A DNA stretch of 64,000 nucleotides from Ziziphus jujuba (GCF_031755915.1 NC_083385.1:15397001-15461000); one strand, 5' to 3'; numbered from the stretch's first letter, positions 36,357 through 48,501 are shown. The notes: generated by a model not told the origin, from the letters alone. Translations and numbers: made by a program.

Positions 36357-39074
36357 ATGAATGGAGTCCTCACCGCCGTCCGGTGTCCCAAGATGATGAG
36401 AAAACTGATGGCGGCCATTGTCAGCCCAGTTGAGCCTCTCCTCCTCAAACCCATATCCTCCATTGCTCCTCTTCCCTCAGAACCAGAGCCTTTCGATCTC
36501 TCTTCTCAGCTGCACACCATCCTCTCTCGCCCAAATTGGCAGAAGCATCCATCGCTCAAAAAGCTTGTTCCTTCTATTTCCCCATCCCATGTCTGTTCTC
36601 TTTTCTCACTCAATCTCGACCCAAAAACTGCTTTGGGTTTCTTCAATTGGATTGCCGAAAGACCTGGGTTCAAACACAATGTTTACTCTCACTCTTCGTT
36701 GCTGAATATTCTGATCCCAAATGGGTTCTTTCGGGTCGCTGAAAGGATCCGGCTTTCGATGATTAAAGCTTGTGGTTCGGTTGAAGATACAAGATTCGTA
36801 TTGGAAGTGTTGCGAAGGATGAATAGGGATTCGGAATTCGAGTTTAAGCTCACACTCAGGTGCTACAACACACTTTTGATGTCATTATCTAAGTTTCTTA
36901 TGATTGATGAATTGAAAAATGTGTACTTAGAGATGTTAAACGATATGATTTCTCCGAATATTTATACATTTAATACAATGGTTAATGCTTATTGTAAGCT
37001 TGGGAATATGGTTGAGACTGATTTGTATATCAGTAAAATAGTTCAGGCGGGTTTAAGCCCGGATACATTTACGTTTACCTCTTTGATATTGGGCCATTGT
37101 AGGAATAAGGATGTAGATAGTGCTTATAAGGTCTTTCAGATCATGCCGCATAAGGGTTGTCGAAGGAATGAGGTTTCCTACACAAATCTTATTCATGGGC
37201 TTTGTGAAGCTCACCGGGTGGATGAGGCTTTCAAATTGTTCCACCAAATGGAGGAAGATAATTGCTTTCCCACTGTGAGAACATTCACAGTTCTTATACG
37301 TGCATCGTGTGGATTGGATAGGAAGTTAGATTTGTTTCAAATGATGACAGATAAGGGTTGTGAGCCTAATGTTCACACTTACACTGTGCTTATTGATAGT
37401 ATGTGCAAGGAAAAAAAGCTTGATGAGGCTAGAAAGATGCTAAATGGGATGTTGGAGAAACTGTTGGCTCCTAGTGTGGTAACATACAATGCTTTGATTG
37501 ATGGGTATTGCAAGCAGGAAAAAGTTGAGGCTGCTTTTGAAATTTTGAGTTTGATGGAATCAAACAAATGTTTCCCTAATGCTCGAACATTCAATGAATT
37601 GATTTGTGGGTTATGTAAAAGGAAGAATGTGCACAAAGCAATGGCATTACTGAGTCAAATGCTTGACCGAAAGTTGTCACCAAGCCTCATCACATATAAC
37701 ACTTTAATCCATGGGCAGTGTAAAGCAGGTCATATTGATAGTGCTTATAGACTGCTTAATTTAATGGAGAAAAGTGATTTGTTTCCTGACCAGTGGACTT
37801 ACAGTGGTTTTATAGATGCTCTCTGTAAAAGGGAAAGATTAGATGAAGCTTGTGCCCTATTTGATTCTCTCCAGGGTAAAGGCATAAAGTCAAATGAAGT
37901 GATGTATACTGCTTTGATTGATGGGTACTGCAAGGGTGGAAAAATCAAGGAAGCCTATTCTTTATTTGATAGAATGCTTAGTGATGACTGTTTGCCGAAC
38001 TTACATACTTATAATGTCTTGATTGATGGTCTCTGCAAAGAGAAAAAACTGGAGGAAGCATTATTATTAGTGGAAAAGATGTCAAGTATGGGTCTGAAGC
38101 CAACAGTTCTTACTTGTACAAGTCTCATTAAAGGAATGTTGAAAGAAGGTCGCTTTGCTGATGCCCATAAGGTTTTAAACCAGATGATTTTGGACGGTAA
38201 TCAGCCAGATGTATTTACTTACACTACATTTATCCATGCATATTGCAGTGTAGGGAAATTAGAAGAAGCTGAGGATTTAATGGATAAAATGAATAAAGAA
38301 GGAGTTGTTCCAGATTCGTTGGCTTACACATTATTAATCAATGCATATGGACGGCTAGGATTAGTAGATCGTGCATTTGATGTTCTTAAGCGCATGTTTG
38401 ATGCTTGCTGCGAGCCTTCTCATTTTACCTATTCTTTTCTAATCAAACATTTCACAAATGACAAGGGAACGAAGGAAGAGAGTAGTATGGGACTAGATTT
38501 GATTTCAGATGTCTTTAATATTGATATTGTTGATGTCTGGAAGATAATGGAATTTGAAGTTGCTTTGGAACTTTTTGAGAGAATGGAAAAACATGGTTGT
38601 GAACCTAATATGAGCACTTATGCCAAGCTTATCATAGGGCTTTGCAAAGAGAGGAGGCTGGAAGTAGCGAAAAAGTTGTTTGATCACATGAGAGAAAGAG
38701 GAATGTCTCCCACAGAGGATATCTGTAACTCTCTTTTTAATTGCTGCTGTGAGTTGAAGGTGTATGGGGAAGCAATGAAATTGGTGGATACTATGATTGA
38801 GAATGGTCATTTTCCGTCACTGGAGTCTGCCACGATGCTTGTTTGTGGCCTATATGATGAGGAGAGTAGTGAGAAAGCGAAATCTGCTTTTCGTAGTCTG
38901 CTACGGTGCAGCTATAATTCTGATGAAGTGGCTTGGAAACTTCTCATTGATGGCTTACTTAAGAGAGGTCTTGTAGATAGATGCTCTGAACTTCTAGGAA
39001 TAATGGAGAAGATGGGTTGCCATCTTCATCCTCAGACGTACTCAATGTTAATTGAGGGAATGGATGGAACATAA
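36357..39074 (+). CDS. P-class pentatricopeptide repeat protein (At5g65560-like)
   Basis: A single-exon 905-residue frame. After an N-terminal region (probable organelle targeting, then PNWQKHPSLKKLVPSISPSH) the protein is almost wholly P-type PPR motifs of about 35 residues, such as NIYTFNTMVNAYCKLGN, NVHTYTVLIDSMCKEKK and PDQWTYSGFIDALCKRER. Such proteins bind organellar RNA base by base and stabilise, process or help translate it. They lack the DYW editing domain. One repeat near residues 310-330 (CGLDRKLDLFQMMTDKG) looks a few residues short of the canonical length. A non-PPR spacer near 710-725 breaks the array before the C-terminal repeats, as I recall in Arabidopsis At5g65560, whose wording this follows closely. 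The orthology call is from memory, not a search. Confidence 0.93.
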   Translation: MNGVLTAVRCPKMMRKLMAAIVSPVEPLLLKPISSIAPLPSEPEPFDLSSQLHTILSRPNWQKHPSLKKLVPSISPSHVCSLFSLNLDPKTALGFFNWIAERPGFKHNVYSHSSLLNILIPNGFFRVAERIRLSMIKACGSVEDTRFVLEVLRRMNRDSEFEFKLTLRCYNTLLMSLSKFLMIDELKNVYLEMLNDMISPNIYTFNTMVNAYCKLGNMVETDLYISKIVQAGLSPDTFTFTSLILGHCRNKDVDSAYKVFQIMPHKGCRRNEVSYTNLIHGLCEAHRVDEAFKLFHQMEEDNCFPTVRTFTVLIRASCGLDRKLDLFQMMTDKGCEPNVHTYTVLIDSMCKEKKLDEARKMLNGMLEKLLAPSVVTYNALIDGYCKQEKVEAAFEILSLMESNKCFPNARTFNELICGLCKRKNVHKAMALLSQMLDRKLSPSLITYNTLIHGQCKAGHIDSAYRLLNLMEKSDLFPDQWTYSGFIDALCKRERLDEACALFDSLQGKGIKSNEVMYTALIDGYCKGGKIKEAYSLFDRMLSDDCLPNLHTYNVLIDGLCKEKKLEEALLLVEKMSSMGLKPTVLTCTSLIKGMLKEGRFADAHKVLNQMILDGNQPDVFTYTTFIHAYCSVGKLEEAEDLMDKMNKEGVVPDSLAYTLLINAYGRLGLVDRAFDVLKRMFDACCEPSHFTYSFLIKHFTNDKGTKEESSMGLDLISDVFNIDIVDVWKIMEFEVALELFERMEKHGCEPNMSTYAKLIIGLCKERRLEVAKKLFDHMRERGMSPTEDICNSLFNCCCELKVYGEAMKLVDTMIENGHFPSLESATMLVCGLYDEESSEKAKSAFRSLLRCSYNSDEVAWKLLIDGLLKRGLVDRCSELLGIMEKMGCHLHPQTYSMLIEGMDGT

Positions 39075-41630
39075 ATTATTGATACCCATTAGATTTTACT
39101 GGATTTGGTTTTCATCTTTGAAGAAGAGGGCTTTTCCATTGCTATTGCATTTTGGTGATGGAGAATGCAGATTAAGTACTGATTCTTTGACACACAACCC
39201 CCAAATAAATAAACTGAAAATTTGCTTTAATCAAAAAACTTGTCCAACTGTAAACGTGCAAGATGCTGTTCTGCTACAGACTCAAATATTTGGAGTTTCT
39301 GCAGCTGATTTTGGAAAGTATTCACAGTTTCTTGGAGATGACAAGGCAAGTGACTTTTTCATCATAGATTTCATTCTGTCATTTCTCTTTCATTGCATTG
39401 ATTCAGCTTTCTAACTATCATGTATATTTCTATGGATCTAAACTAAGATGGAAATTCTCTAATTATAACAACATAAATTGGATAAAACTATTAATGAATC
39501 TTATATGTACATTCCTTGTATTTGGAGCCATTGGTTTTGTATGATAAAAAATGGTTAAGTTTCTTAGAGTGCCAGCTAATTCTAGTAATGTGCGTTCTTT
39601 CTTGCTGAAAGTAATTTACATGTTGAAAGATATTATTCATGCTTCTAGTTCTCTTTTATGCAAAATGTAAAATTTACGTTTGGTGGGTGTTCACCAAAGC
39701 TGGTTGCTTGTGTTTCTAATATGCTAGGTAGTGTTTGTGGTATTATTTTAGATTTTGTCCAATTATAAGAGGTCAGTCAAGTGTAGCTTTAGGTAGCTAT
39801 TTTTTATTGATAAAGATTCCTTTCTGCCGGTTGAACTTGTCGGGTGATGTCATGCTATCAAATCATTATGAATTACCATTCATAAATGTCTGAAATCAAA
39901 GTGAATATCCTGCATGATTGACTTTTTGGTAACTGGAATCTTTGTTTGATGCATCAATCTTGACCTGCTCTATGAGGTTCCATATTTGATGTGTTGTTTT
40001 TGCTTCTTATTATTACTATTATTTGATATTTTTGATTCAAGAGTGCAAACCTGTATGAAAATGAATGTGTAGGGGATCCGTTCTAACTTAATACTAAATG
40101 AGTTATGATAAAAGCTACGTTGAATGTTGGGATTTATTTAGATACTGGAAGGAGTTAGGGTTGTGTATTAAAGATGGAAATATTTTTTTGGTTATCAGTC
40201 TGGTTTAAGTTAACTTGGTGAAAGATCTGTTTATTTGTGAAATTCAACAATCTCATGATCCAAACCATATTCTAATGTCAATCAAATGATTGAAATATTC
40301 AATTGATAAATTTAGGGGAGAGCTTGCGACTGAGCACTTGTAGCTTGGAAAATAAGTGAATTTCTTTGGTAAAAAGAGTTGAAATTATAGTGTATGAATC
40401 TTGTTATCTGAGCTAAAGGAGCACCTAATGAGTAACTTACATTCCCTAATCTCCATTTGAAACCTCTGAAAATTTTTAATGAGTTTTGGAAATAAATAAT
40501 ACACAAAAATATATTTGCAATCGCCCACTTATAACTGTGATAATATCATTCGTTCATTATTATTATTTTTCCAGTCACTGAGCTTTCGGTTTGTTTTCAA
40601 TTTCAGTTCCAGGGACAAAAGAGTTTTGCTGATACACGGTTGATTTAATATTCTACCTCTGCTGATAAAGTTCATATGCATACATTTGAAATGCATCAGT
40701 CATCAGAGATTGGACATTTGATTAATCTATTTAATTATCAATATTGGAGGTAAGATATCATACAATATTGAAGTTCCTTTTTATTTCAGTGGAATTCTGT
40801 ATCACATTTTTTTATGATAATCTGAAAATCCAAGTCCACTTCTGCTTTAAATTGTCTGGAAACGTGTATTATAAACGACTGTAATCTGGAACTGAGGGAA
40901 AATATCTTGGGCTTGATATTTTCATGCAGAGTATTTTGTTTTCTAAATAATAAATTAATTAAATAGAATAGATTTTGAAAATGTACATATTTTTGGGTCA
41001 GAGTTAATCTTCTTGTTGAGATGGGTAAGAGATAACCTTTCTCTATGATACTTTATGAAAAGAGTTTTGATGGAGATATCTGCACCATTCCAGTTGTTAT
41101 TGTAATTATTGTTGGCATATAAGATTGTTCAAACCATTGGCGTTATAGAGTTACAATTCGTCCTATTACATCCTCCTTAATTGTTCTCCAAAAATAAAGA
41201 TGCAATAAACGATTGGTCTTCAGAATATGCTGTGTGAATTCCATTCTATTTTCAAAATAGTATTGTCGTTCTATTGTTCTATTCAACCTCACTCTGTGGA
41301 AATGGAATAAAAGCTAATGTACTAACACTCAACATATACAGATGCTGTTTGTATTACCTTTAATTGGATGAAAACATATTTCAAATTTATGCAATGTCTG
41401 TTACAGTAAGAAATTGATGATATTACATGCTTTCAGGTTCCAACTTCGCCTCAGTAGCTATTTCACAAATGTTACTTGGCCAGGCAAAAATCCCAAGGAA
41501 GGTTGGAGGAGGAAGGGCCATATCATTTTGGGTTTCTGGGAGCAAAGCATCCAACCAATCTCGGAACAGAGTACTCTAAAACAAGTGCATGGCAGAGAAA
41601 AACCGGGAGGAGGAATAGAATAGAAGGGGT

Positions 41631-41667
<37 letters not shown>

Positions 41668-41674
41668 TATAACT

Positions 41675-42077
41675 TTATGTTGTTTGGTATATGAGAGGGA
41701 AAGAAAGCAATTATTATTTTCCTTTGTTGGGTATAGAAAAAGAAAATGGAAAGAAGGATGGTTTTCTTTAATTTTTTTTAATATATATTTTTAAATTATT
41801 ATTATTATTTTGTAAAATCACAATTTTATCCTTTATTTATGATTACAAGTCAATTTTTAAAAATAATAACAATAATTTTTTCACTCTCTCCAATACCTTC
41901 ATTTATATGGTCAAAAATAAATAAATAAAAAATAATACCTACATTTATGGAGGGATTAATTTTGGTGAATTTGAGGGATAATTTGCAAATCCACTCCCTT
42001 TTTTCTCTACCAAAGATATAGATTCACTTTTCATCCTTCTTTTTCCTTCCCATTTTCCACTCTACCAAACAGAGCCA
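41675..42077. mobile_element. MITE-like element with TGTTTGG termini
   Basis: The left end reads ttgtttggtatatgagaggg and the right end, reverse complemented, reads ggctctgtttggtagagtgg. Both continue into aaag-rich sequence (ggaaag... / ggaaaatgggaaggaaaa). About 400 bp, no coding capacity. GTTTGG ends of this sort occur in PIF/Harbinger-type MITEs, but no target duplication was fixed. Confidence 0.45.
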
Positions 42078-43579
42078 ATCTGGTCTCCAGGAAAATAGCT
42101 AGAATTAGAGTCTACCACTGGCAATATTCTTCGGCTATAAACCGTATATTTTGGCTGGTAATTGTTTGGGAAATCTCCGTCCTATCAAAAAGTCATGAAT
42201 ATTCAAAAGAGCATTATTATTTATTATCACCAATAAAACCCTTATTTATGTATTAATGACTAACTATTTTATGCTAAAAGTTTGCTTTTTCATGTAGAAA
42301 TTTAATTTTTTTAAAGTCAAAACTGATTTAAATATAACCAATTACTAATTAACACATAGATAAAACTTTATTAGTGATATTTATTAATAGTGATAAATAA
42401 CAAAGCTTCAAAATAATTATGTGGAATGGATATTAATCTTGATATTTCCAATAATGTGATTAAATACTTTATTATTTAGTTGGGTGTAATGAAACCCATT
42501 GGAATCATTCTCTCTTTTATCTTTTGTAGGTCCATTAAATTAAAGGAGCCTGATATATCTTTTTATGTAAAATCTTAACGGATTTATTGATTTATCTCTA
42601 TTTTTGAAATATATTATTATTATTATTATTATTTGTTGTGTACTATAAATAAAAGATGGGGTCAATTTTTATTTTTTTTTGGGTTATACGGCTATATTTT
42701 TTTTTTAACTTGGTAAGTTAGCGGGAAAGTTGTGAGAATGAATTTTATAGTAGTTTTTATCATCTTGTTTATTGTTTTGTATATTCCACAATAATAAAAT
42801 GTCCATGGAAACAGTAGATATTAACTCAATTAGTTTACTGATGTGGATTATTCTCCTAATATATTTTATCAGAAAGAGACTATCGATTTGGATTTAAATT
42901 AAAGTTAGATGAGCAAGCTTTGGCGCAATAACAATCATAAAATTAACAAATATTATTGTTCTTTTTTTTTTTTTTTTTGGTTGATAATTTATATAGATAA
43001 ACATTCATGCAAATTAGAAATTATAGGGAGTGGATGTGCAAATTATTTCTTCATAAATTCACCAATATTAATCCCTCCATAAATTCACCAAAATTATTGC
43101 CATGTGCATTATTTAAAATGTATACAGTATACTTAGCTTCTGTCGTTATCCAAAACACCAATTGTACGTGGCGACCTCCCTCTGATGCATCACGTGCAAA
43201 GTTAATGATCTATGTACCGTAGCCATGTCCTTGATGTAGGTGTAGGGCCCTGATATTGGTCTCGGTGTTTCTCGATGGGACGCAAATTAATTCCCACTTT
43301 ATTTTCGTTTTTATTGGTACAGACAGTTATTTTTTAAATTTTGTTATTATTATTATTATTATTAATTTTTGCTGAGAATCACTGGTAGGAATTAGGATAG
43401 TGATACATATATTTTTTATTTTAATTTTTTTCAAAAACGAAGGTGAGCTATTATTATGGAAAAAGAGAAAGCTCTGTTAAAAGTGTAACTTTATAAAATT
43501 ATGCCTTCAGAAAAAAAAGAAAAAAAAAGAAGAAAGAAACACAACTTTAATTTGATATTTGATAGGCCTTTGTGTATAT

Positions 43580-43760
43580 ATATATATATATATATATATA
43601 AATTTTAAAATGCGGATGGTTCAGATTACATTTAAAATTGATTTTTTTTAATGATAGCATCGATTTTGATATGTATATTGTACATCCGAAAAATATCGAT
43701 TTTGGATATAGTTTGCACTTGGACCGTTCACAGTATAAAAACTCTTATATCTATATATAT
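43580..43760. mobile_element. TA-flanked inverted-repeat element
   Basis: A short unit sits between two (TA)n tracts. The left side (aaaatgcggatggttcagat) and the reverse complement of the right side (actgtgaacggtccaagtgc) align loosely, and both arms contain an aaaaT(c/t)gat block. The pairing is imperfect, so this is a weak call; it is of the same general build as the element at 21051. Confidence 0.35.
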
Positions 43761-44610
43761 ATATATATATATATATGTATAGAGTAAAAAGTTTGAGCCT
43801 TGATTTCTATTGGCTAATCTGTTGAATGCACAATCTAATTGCATGTGATAGATAGACTATGGTATATGCAAAGTATATTGCACTTCTGGTGTTTTTCAAT
43901 ATCTCTTTTTATTCATATAATCAATTTGAGTGTATTAATTTGTCAAAAATCAGAATTAATTACTTATTTCATAATTTTTTTTATATTATTAATATTGCTT
44001 TGGTGCTAAAAATATTTGACAGTAAATATACGGAAAAAAAACTTGAATTTTAGATTAAAATGGATGAACGGTTACCAAGGATATTAAATGTAAAAAAAAA
44101 AAAAATAGAAATTCCAATATAAACTTTCCCAAATTAGAGGGTAATAAAATGTATTTAACCCCTCCAAGATTCCTTAGAGTAAATAATTAAATATATTCTA
44201 TACAACACATAGGATTGTGTAAATACAAAGAACAATCGATGATTTATTATAAATTACAAAATGGAGTCTTTAAAATAATATCCTTTAGGTCGATAGATGC
44301 AGAAATAGTGGCTGGACAGAATCTTCAACTAAGCAGGGCCATAATATCTCTACCTAAGCATGGGCACACCATATCACATTTATGTCACACTACATTCATA
44401 ATGCCAGCAAAACCATCCAAGTACCACTCACCAATATCCAGAATTTAAGTTCAAGCTAAATAGATTTGCATGTCTCAACAAATTATGACAAAGGAAATAA
44501 TAATAATAAAACAAAAAATCAAATCCCCATCTTCTCCTTATTTGCTAAACAGCACAGCAAGTTTACAGGACATGAAGTGACAGAAAAGAAGACAAAGGGC
44601 AATAACATGG

Positions 44611-46041
44611 TTAAATCACCTTCTCATCTTCAACTTTAGGTCGTTGTCTATGGGTTATAAGGTAATCTAGGAAATTATCCACGTACTTTTCCTGCAAATC
44701 CATATCGGAAAACAACGGCTTCATCTCCTTAGCCTTATCCCTATAAATCTTTCCTTCTTCCTTGACCACCACGAGTTTCAACGACTCAGCCACGGCTTCT
44801 CTAGTAAAAGAACCATCTCTCTCGTCCCTCTCAATAATATGCCCAATCATTTTCTCCTCCAAGACCTTAGCATTAATACCTTGGTCATTGGAGTAAGTCA
44901 GCAGCACAAGTGGTCTCCCAAACTGGAGGGACTCCACAACCGAGCTCCAACCAGCGTGGGTCAAAAACCCTCCCACGGAATCATGACCCAAAATGTTAAC
45001 CTGAGGTGCCCAACTCTTGCAGACGAATCCATGTCCTCGGGTTCGCTCCTCGAACCCGTCGGGTAATCGGGTCGAGCCGTATGTCCGAGTACTCCTTAAC
45101 ACCCAAAAGAATGGCAATTCCGAGAGCTCTAAGCCGAGTGCTATTTCGTTGAGCTCGGCCTGGCTATGTTCGGCCTCGCTTCCGAATGCTACGTACACCA
45201 CTGACCCTGCCTTTTGCAAGTCTAGCCACTCCTTCATTGGCTTCCACTTATGATAGTCATCGTTGTCAATGTCGTCGTCATTGATGGTCGGTCTGGTCGG
45301 GAGCATACCGACCTGTAAGACGGGTTTTCGGTTGATGTCCTCCAACAGATGGATCCATTCGGGTTCAAACTCCATGCAACCTCTAACGGCAATCACATCG
45401 CAACCTCCAAGGGTTTCTTTGATACGCTCTACAGCTGATACATTATCATTATCATCATCTTCCCCATTGAGCTCGCCGGCGAGTTTCAAAACCTCAAAGA
45501 GCCTGAAAGCTACGGTGGTTGGGAATGGGACCCATTTGGGAGGAACAGCGAACTCCTCCGGTTCCTTCCGGTAATCGGGAACCGATGTCGGGCCGACGAA
45601 GCTCAAAGCTGCTGCTATGAAGATGCTGAAATTGGCATTGGGAATCCCGAGGTTCCGAGCAATATCTGGTAACCAGTAAGCTGCGAAATCGTAGAGAAGC
45701 CAGTCGGGATTGGAAGATTGGAGAAAATGGGTTATGGATTCTAGGAGAGAGTCATAGGCCTTCTTGAGAAATGGGACTTTGTCCAAAGGCAAATCTGTGG
45801 TGGCTTCGGCGTTTGGTGGGAGGTTCTTTTGATGTGGCAATGGAAGCTTGATGAAGTTGATAAATGGGGAGAGATTTGGAGGGAGTCTAGGGAGGCGATC
45901 GATGTTTCTTGGGGTGGATATGAAGGAGATACAATGCCCCTTTTGAGCGATGAGCTTGGCAAGCTCTAGGTATGGAATCATATGGCCGAAAGCTAGCCAT
46001 GGAAACATTGCTATGTGAAGCTTGTCTTCTCGGTTGGCCAT
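44611..46041 (-). CDS. UGT91-like glycosyltransferase (UGT-A)
   Basis: Intronless, 476 residues from the chosen start. It should transfer a sugar from a UDP-sugar to a small-molecule acceptor in the cytosol; UGT91 members often extend existing glycosides, for example rhamnosyl or glucosyl on a first sugar. The N-terminal catalytic His lies in FGHMIPYLELAK and the partner Asp in LLYDFAAYW. The 44-residue PSPG donor box (WAPQVNILGHDS through SNDQ) occupies about 344-387. An in-frame ATG 27 bases upstream (46068) is possible, but the start at 46041 gives MANREDKLHIAMFPW, which lines up with MADKDDKLHIAMFPW of the second UGT. A (CT)n tract (GA on the sense strand) lies in the likely leader. Donor sugar and acceptor cannot be told from sequence. 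Confidence 0.93.
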   Translation of the reverse strand: MANREDKLHIAMFPWLAFGHMIPYLELAKLIAQKGHCISFISTPRNIDRLPRLPPNLSPFINFIKLPLPHQKNLPPNAEATTDLPLDKVPFLKKAYDSLLESITHFLQSSNPDWLLYDFAAYWLPDIARNLGIPNANFSIFIAAALSFVGPTSVPDYRKEPEEFAVPPKWVPFPTTVAFRLFEVLKLAGELNGEDDDNDNVSAVERIKETLGGCDVIAVRGCMEFEPEWIHLLEDINRKPVLQVGMLPTRPTINDDDIDNDDYHKWKPMKEWLDLQKAGSVVYVAFGSEAEHSQAELNEIALGLELSELPFFWVLRSTRTYGSTRLPDGFEERTRGHGFVCKSWAPQVNILGHDSVGGFLTHAGWSSVVESLQFGRPLVLLTYSNDQGINAKVLEEKMIGHIIERDERDGSFTREAVAESLKLVVVKEEGKIYRDKAKEMKPLFSDMDLQEKYVDNFLDYLITHRQRPKVEDEKVI

Positions 46042-46143
46042 TAAAGCGTGCAAATTATTGCAGTGCAAATGATTTTATGTATAATAAGATTTATATGGTG
46101 TTATCAGGTCCAAGTTTTGGTCCTCTCTCTCTCTGTCTCTCTG

Positions 46144-46161
<18 letters not shown>

Positions 46162-46180
<19 letters not shown>

Positions 46181-46188
46181 TTATAAAG
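46162..46188 (-). promoter_or_regulatory. Putative TATA region of UGT-A
   Basis: On the minus strand the sequence reads tttataaatatatatatata, about 120-145 bases upstream of the UGT-A start. Just downstream on the sense strand is a (GA)n run, common in plant leaders. No transcript support. Confidence 0.4.
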
Positions 46189-46308
46189 GCCTATGCCATT
46201 TATTATTATTATTTTTTTGTACTTTTAGTTGTAGGGTCTATCAATTATTTCCCTCAATGTATACTGGACACTCGAATCTTCATGCAATGCAAAGCAACCA
46301 AATAAAAA

Positions 46309-46433
46309 GAATATAATTTAAAGTTCCTTTTCCATTGCTTTCCTATCGGTAGTGTTGTCTATTGACCCTAAATTGAATATAATTTAAAGTTCCTCTTCCA
46401 TTGCTTTCCTATCGGTAGTGTTGTCTATTTTAA
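46309..46433. repeat. Tandem duplication, 66-bp unit, upstream of UGT-A
   Basis: Copy one begins gaatataatttaaagttcct at 46309 and copy two the same at 46375. Both continue with ttccattgctttcctatcgg and tagtgttgtctatt. They are nearly identical, so the duplication is recent. A related cattgctttcctatcggt string occurs again near 48030. Confidence 0.85.
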
Positions 46434-46435
46434 AA

Positions 46436-47655
46436 GGACATATACACTTCAGTACCTATATAATTATAAATATTTAAATTGAGCTCTTTAAAATTTATTG
46501 TAATATACCGATAACTATTGTTTTCAAAATTATTTCAAATTGGTCAAATTGAGATTAATTTTAACAGACTTTTTTAATTTGAGATAATGTGCATTTCACA
46601 TGATCTCCAAAACTAATTTTTTATTTTTTTTCAATTTTATTTGTTTATTTTGTATGAGAAAAAAATGCAATTTAATATCATTTAAAATTACTGAATTTCA
46701 TTTTTAGGTTTCTAAAATCAATTTTTTCACATTAATAAAAAATATTAGATGTTTAATAAAATTCAAAAGATAAAAAAAAAGACGTTAAAAAAATTTTGAG
46801 AACACAATATAAATACCAAAGAGTAAAAAAAATTTTGATAGCCTAAAAAAAAAAAAATCAGATGCTCAAAAAATTTGAGAGCCCAAAAAAATACAAGATG
46901 GTAAAAAAAATTTTGAAAGCATGATAAAAAATACTAGATATTAAAAAAAAAAAAATCTGAGATCTTGATAAAGTATAAGATGTTTAAACATCTAATATTT
47001 TTTTACCATTTGATTTTTTCTAGACTCTTACACTTTTTTTTTTTAAACATTCAGTATGTTTTTTTAGGGTTCTTGGGATCTTTTTTGAATATCCAGTATT
47101 CTTTTCAAATATTTAGATTTCTTTTAACGAGTTGGTAATTCTTTTAGCTTTCAAAATTGTTTGATCATATGATACTTTTATTAAACTTTTCGAATTTTTT
47201 TGAATATTTTGTATTTTTTATCATCTGATTTTTTTGAACATTTGGCATTTTTTGAGGCTGTCAATATATATATATATTTTTTTACTATATGGTATTCTAT
47301 TATGTTCTCAAAATTATTTTAGCATCTAATTTTTTTCAAACTTGTAGATTTTGTTAAATATCTAATATTTTTTTTATCAATATGAAAAATTAATTTTAGA
47401 GATCTAAAATGAAATTCAGTGATTTTAGAGAGTACTAATATGTATTTTTTTTACTCTTAATAATAAAATTTAAAAAAATACAAAATTATTTAGGAGGATC
47501 ACATGAAGTGTAAGTGATTCCAAATTAACAAAATATGTTAAAATTAATCTCAATTTTACAAATTTGAAATGATTTTAAAAATATGAAACATCAATATGTT
47601 ATAATTAAATTTAAAAAGCACACCTCAAATATCTATGATTGAAATATATTTATCC
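46436..47655. mobile_element. Foldback (long inverted-repeat) element
   Basis: The two halves are reverse complements over most of their length. Left arm attgagattaattttaaca (near 46550) pairs with right arm tgttaaaattaatctcaat (near 47530). Left tactgaatttcattttta pairs with right aaatgaaattcagtgatttt. Left attttgagaacacaatataa pairs with right atggtattctattatgttct. The centre is a perfect palindrome, agatgtttaaacatct, at 46978-46993. The flanks share attttaa, a possible part of a 9-bp duplication as in Mutator-like elements. No coding capacity. Confidence 0.75.
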
Positions 47656-48498
47656 TTGATTTTAAGTATAATGTGACCTATACGGTCATATGCCATTTAT
47701 TTTTCATTTTTGTACTTTTCGTTGTAGGGTCTATCAATTATTTCCCAAAATATAAACTTATGGCTCGAATCTCCATGCAAACAACAAAATATAAAAATAA
47801 TAATAATAATAATTTAAAATTTGTTAGGAAATTTTTTTTAAAAATTTCATTTATTCATATTTAATCTATACAAAATTTTCAATTATTATTACTTCATTCG
47901 TAAAATAAATTTTATAAATAATTTAATGATGAATTATATTATTTATTACCTTAGATATAATTATTAATAGGATCCATTGTTATTGTGACACTTATTTCAT
48001 TTACAATTAATGAATTGATTCGATCCCTTTTTCATTGCTTTCCTATCGGTGCTGTATATATGTATATTGGTACTTGGTACTCAATAATAATGCTATAAAA
48101 CACGCCAGGCACGTGCATACAGAGTGCGGCCTTACGGAAAAAAGTAATGGAAATCCGTTGCGTTAAAAAATTTCGTTTACCACACTCCCTCTCAATAAAA
48201 CGCACCGTTTAATTTAACCACCAACTCTGTCTTCTTCCTAAATTTCTACCCACTTGAAATCACTCAAAATCTCATAGAAATTCCTCAATCCCATCAATTT
48301 GCACTCCCTTCTTTCTCTGAATCTGTTGGCCTGAATTCTTGCTGAATTAATTAATTATATATTCTTTATTATTCGGTTCTACAACGAAAAGTAAATAATT
48401 AATTTTCCAACCAGTCTGATCACTTGTCAGCTGTTTGGTGAAAAATGGGGTCCTCTTTCAACTTGCAGTGTTTTTTTTTTTTTTTTTCAACTTGTAGT

Positions 48499-48501
<3 letters not shown>

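Larger units (their letters stand above)
39075..44610. other. Intergenic region between the P-class PPR gene and UGT-A
   Basis: From 39075 to about 41640 the DNA is only moderately AT-rich and could include a long or spliced PPR 3' UTR, but I cannot define exons. Beyond that are (TA)n and (ATT)n tracts and two inverted-repeat elements (about 41675-42077 and 43580-43760). The part just left of 44611 should be UGT-A 3' UTR. No further protein gene is supported. Confidence 0.55.

Noticed and set aside
41414..41623. 69-residue frame downstream of the P-class PPR gene
   Set aside because: Slightly GC-richer sequence but no family match; could be a UTR exon, which cannot be shown from sequence alone.
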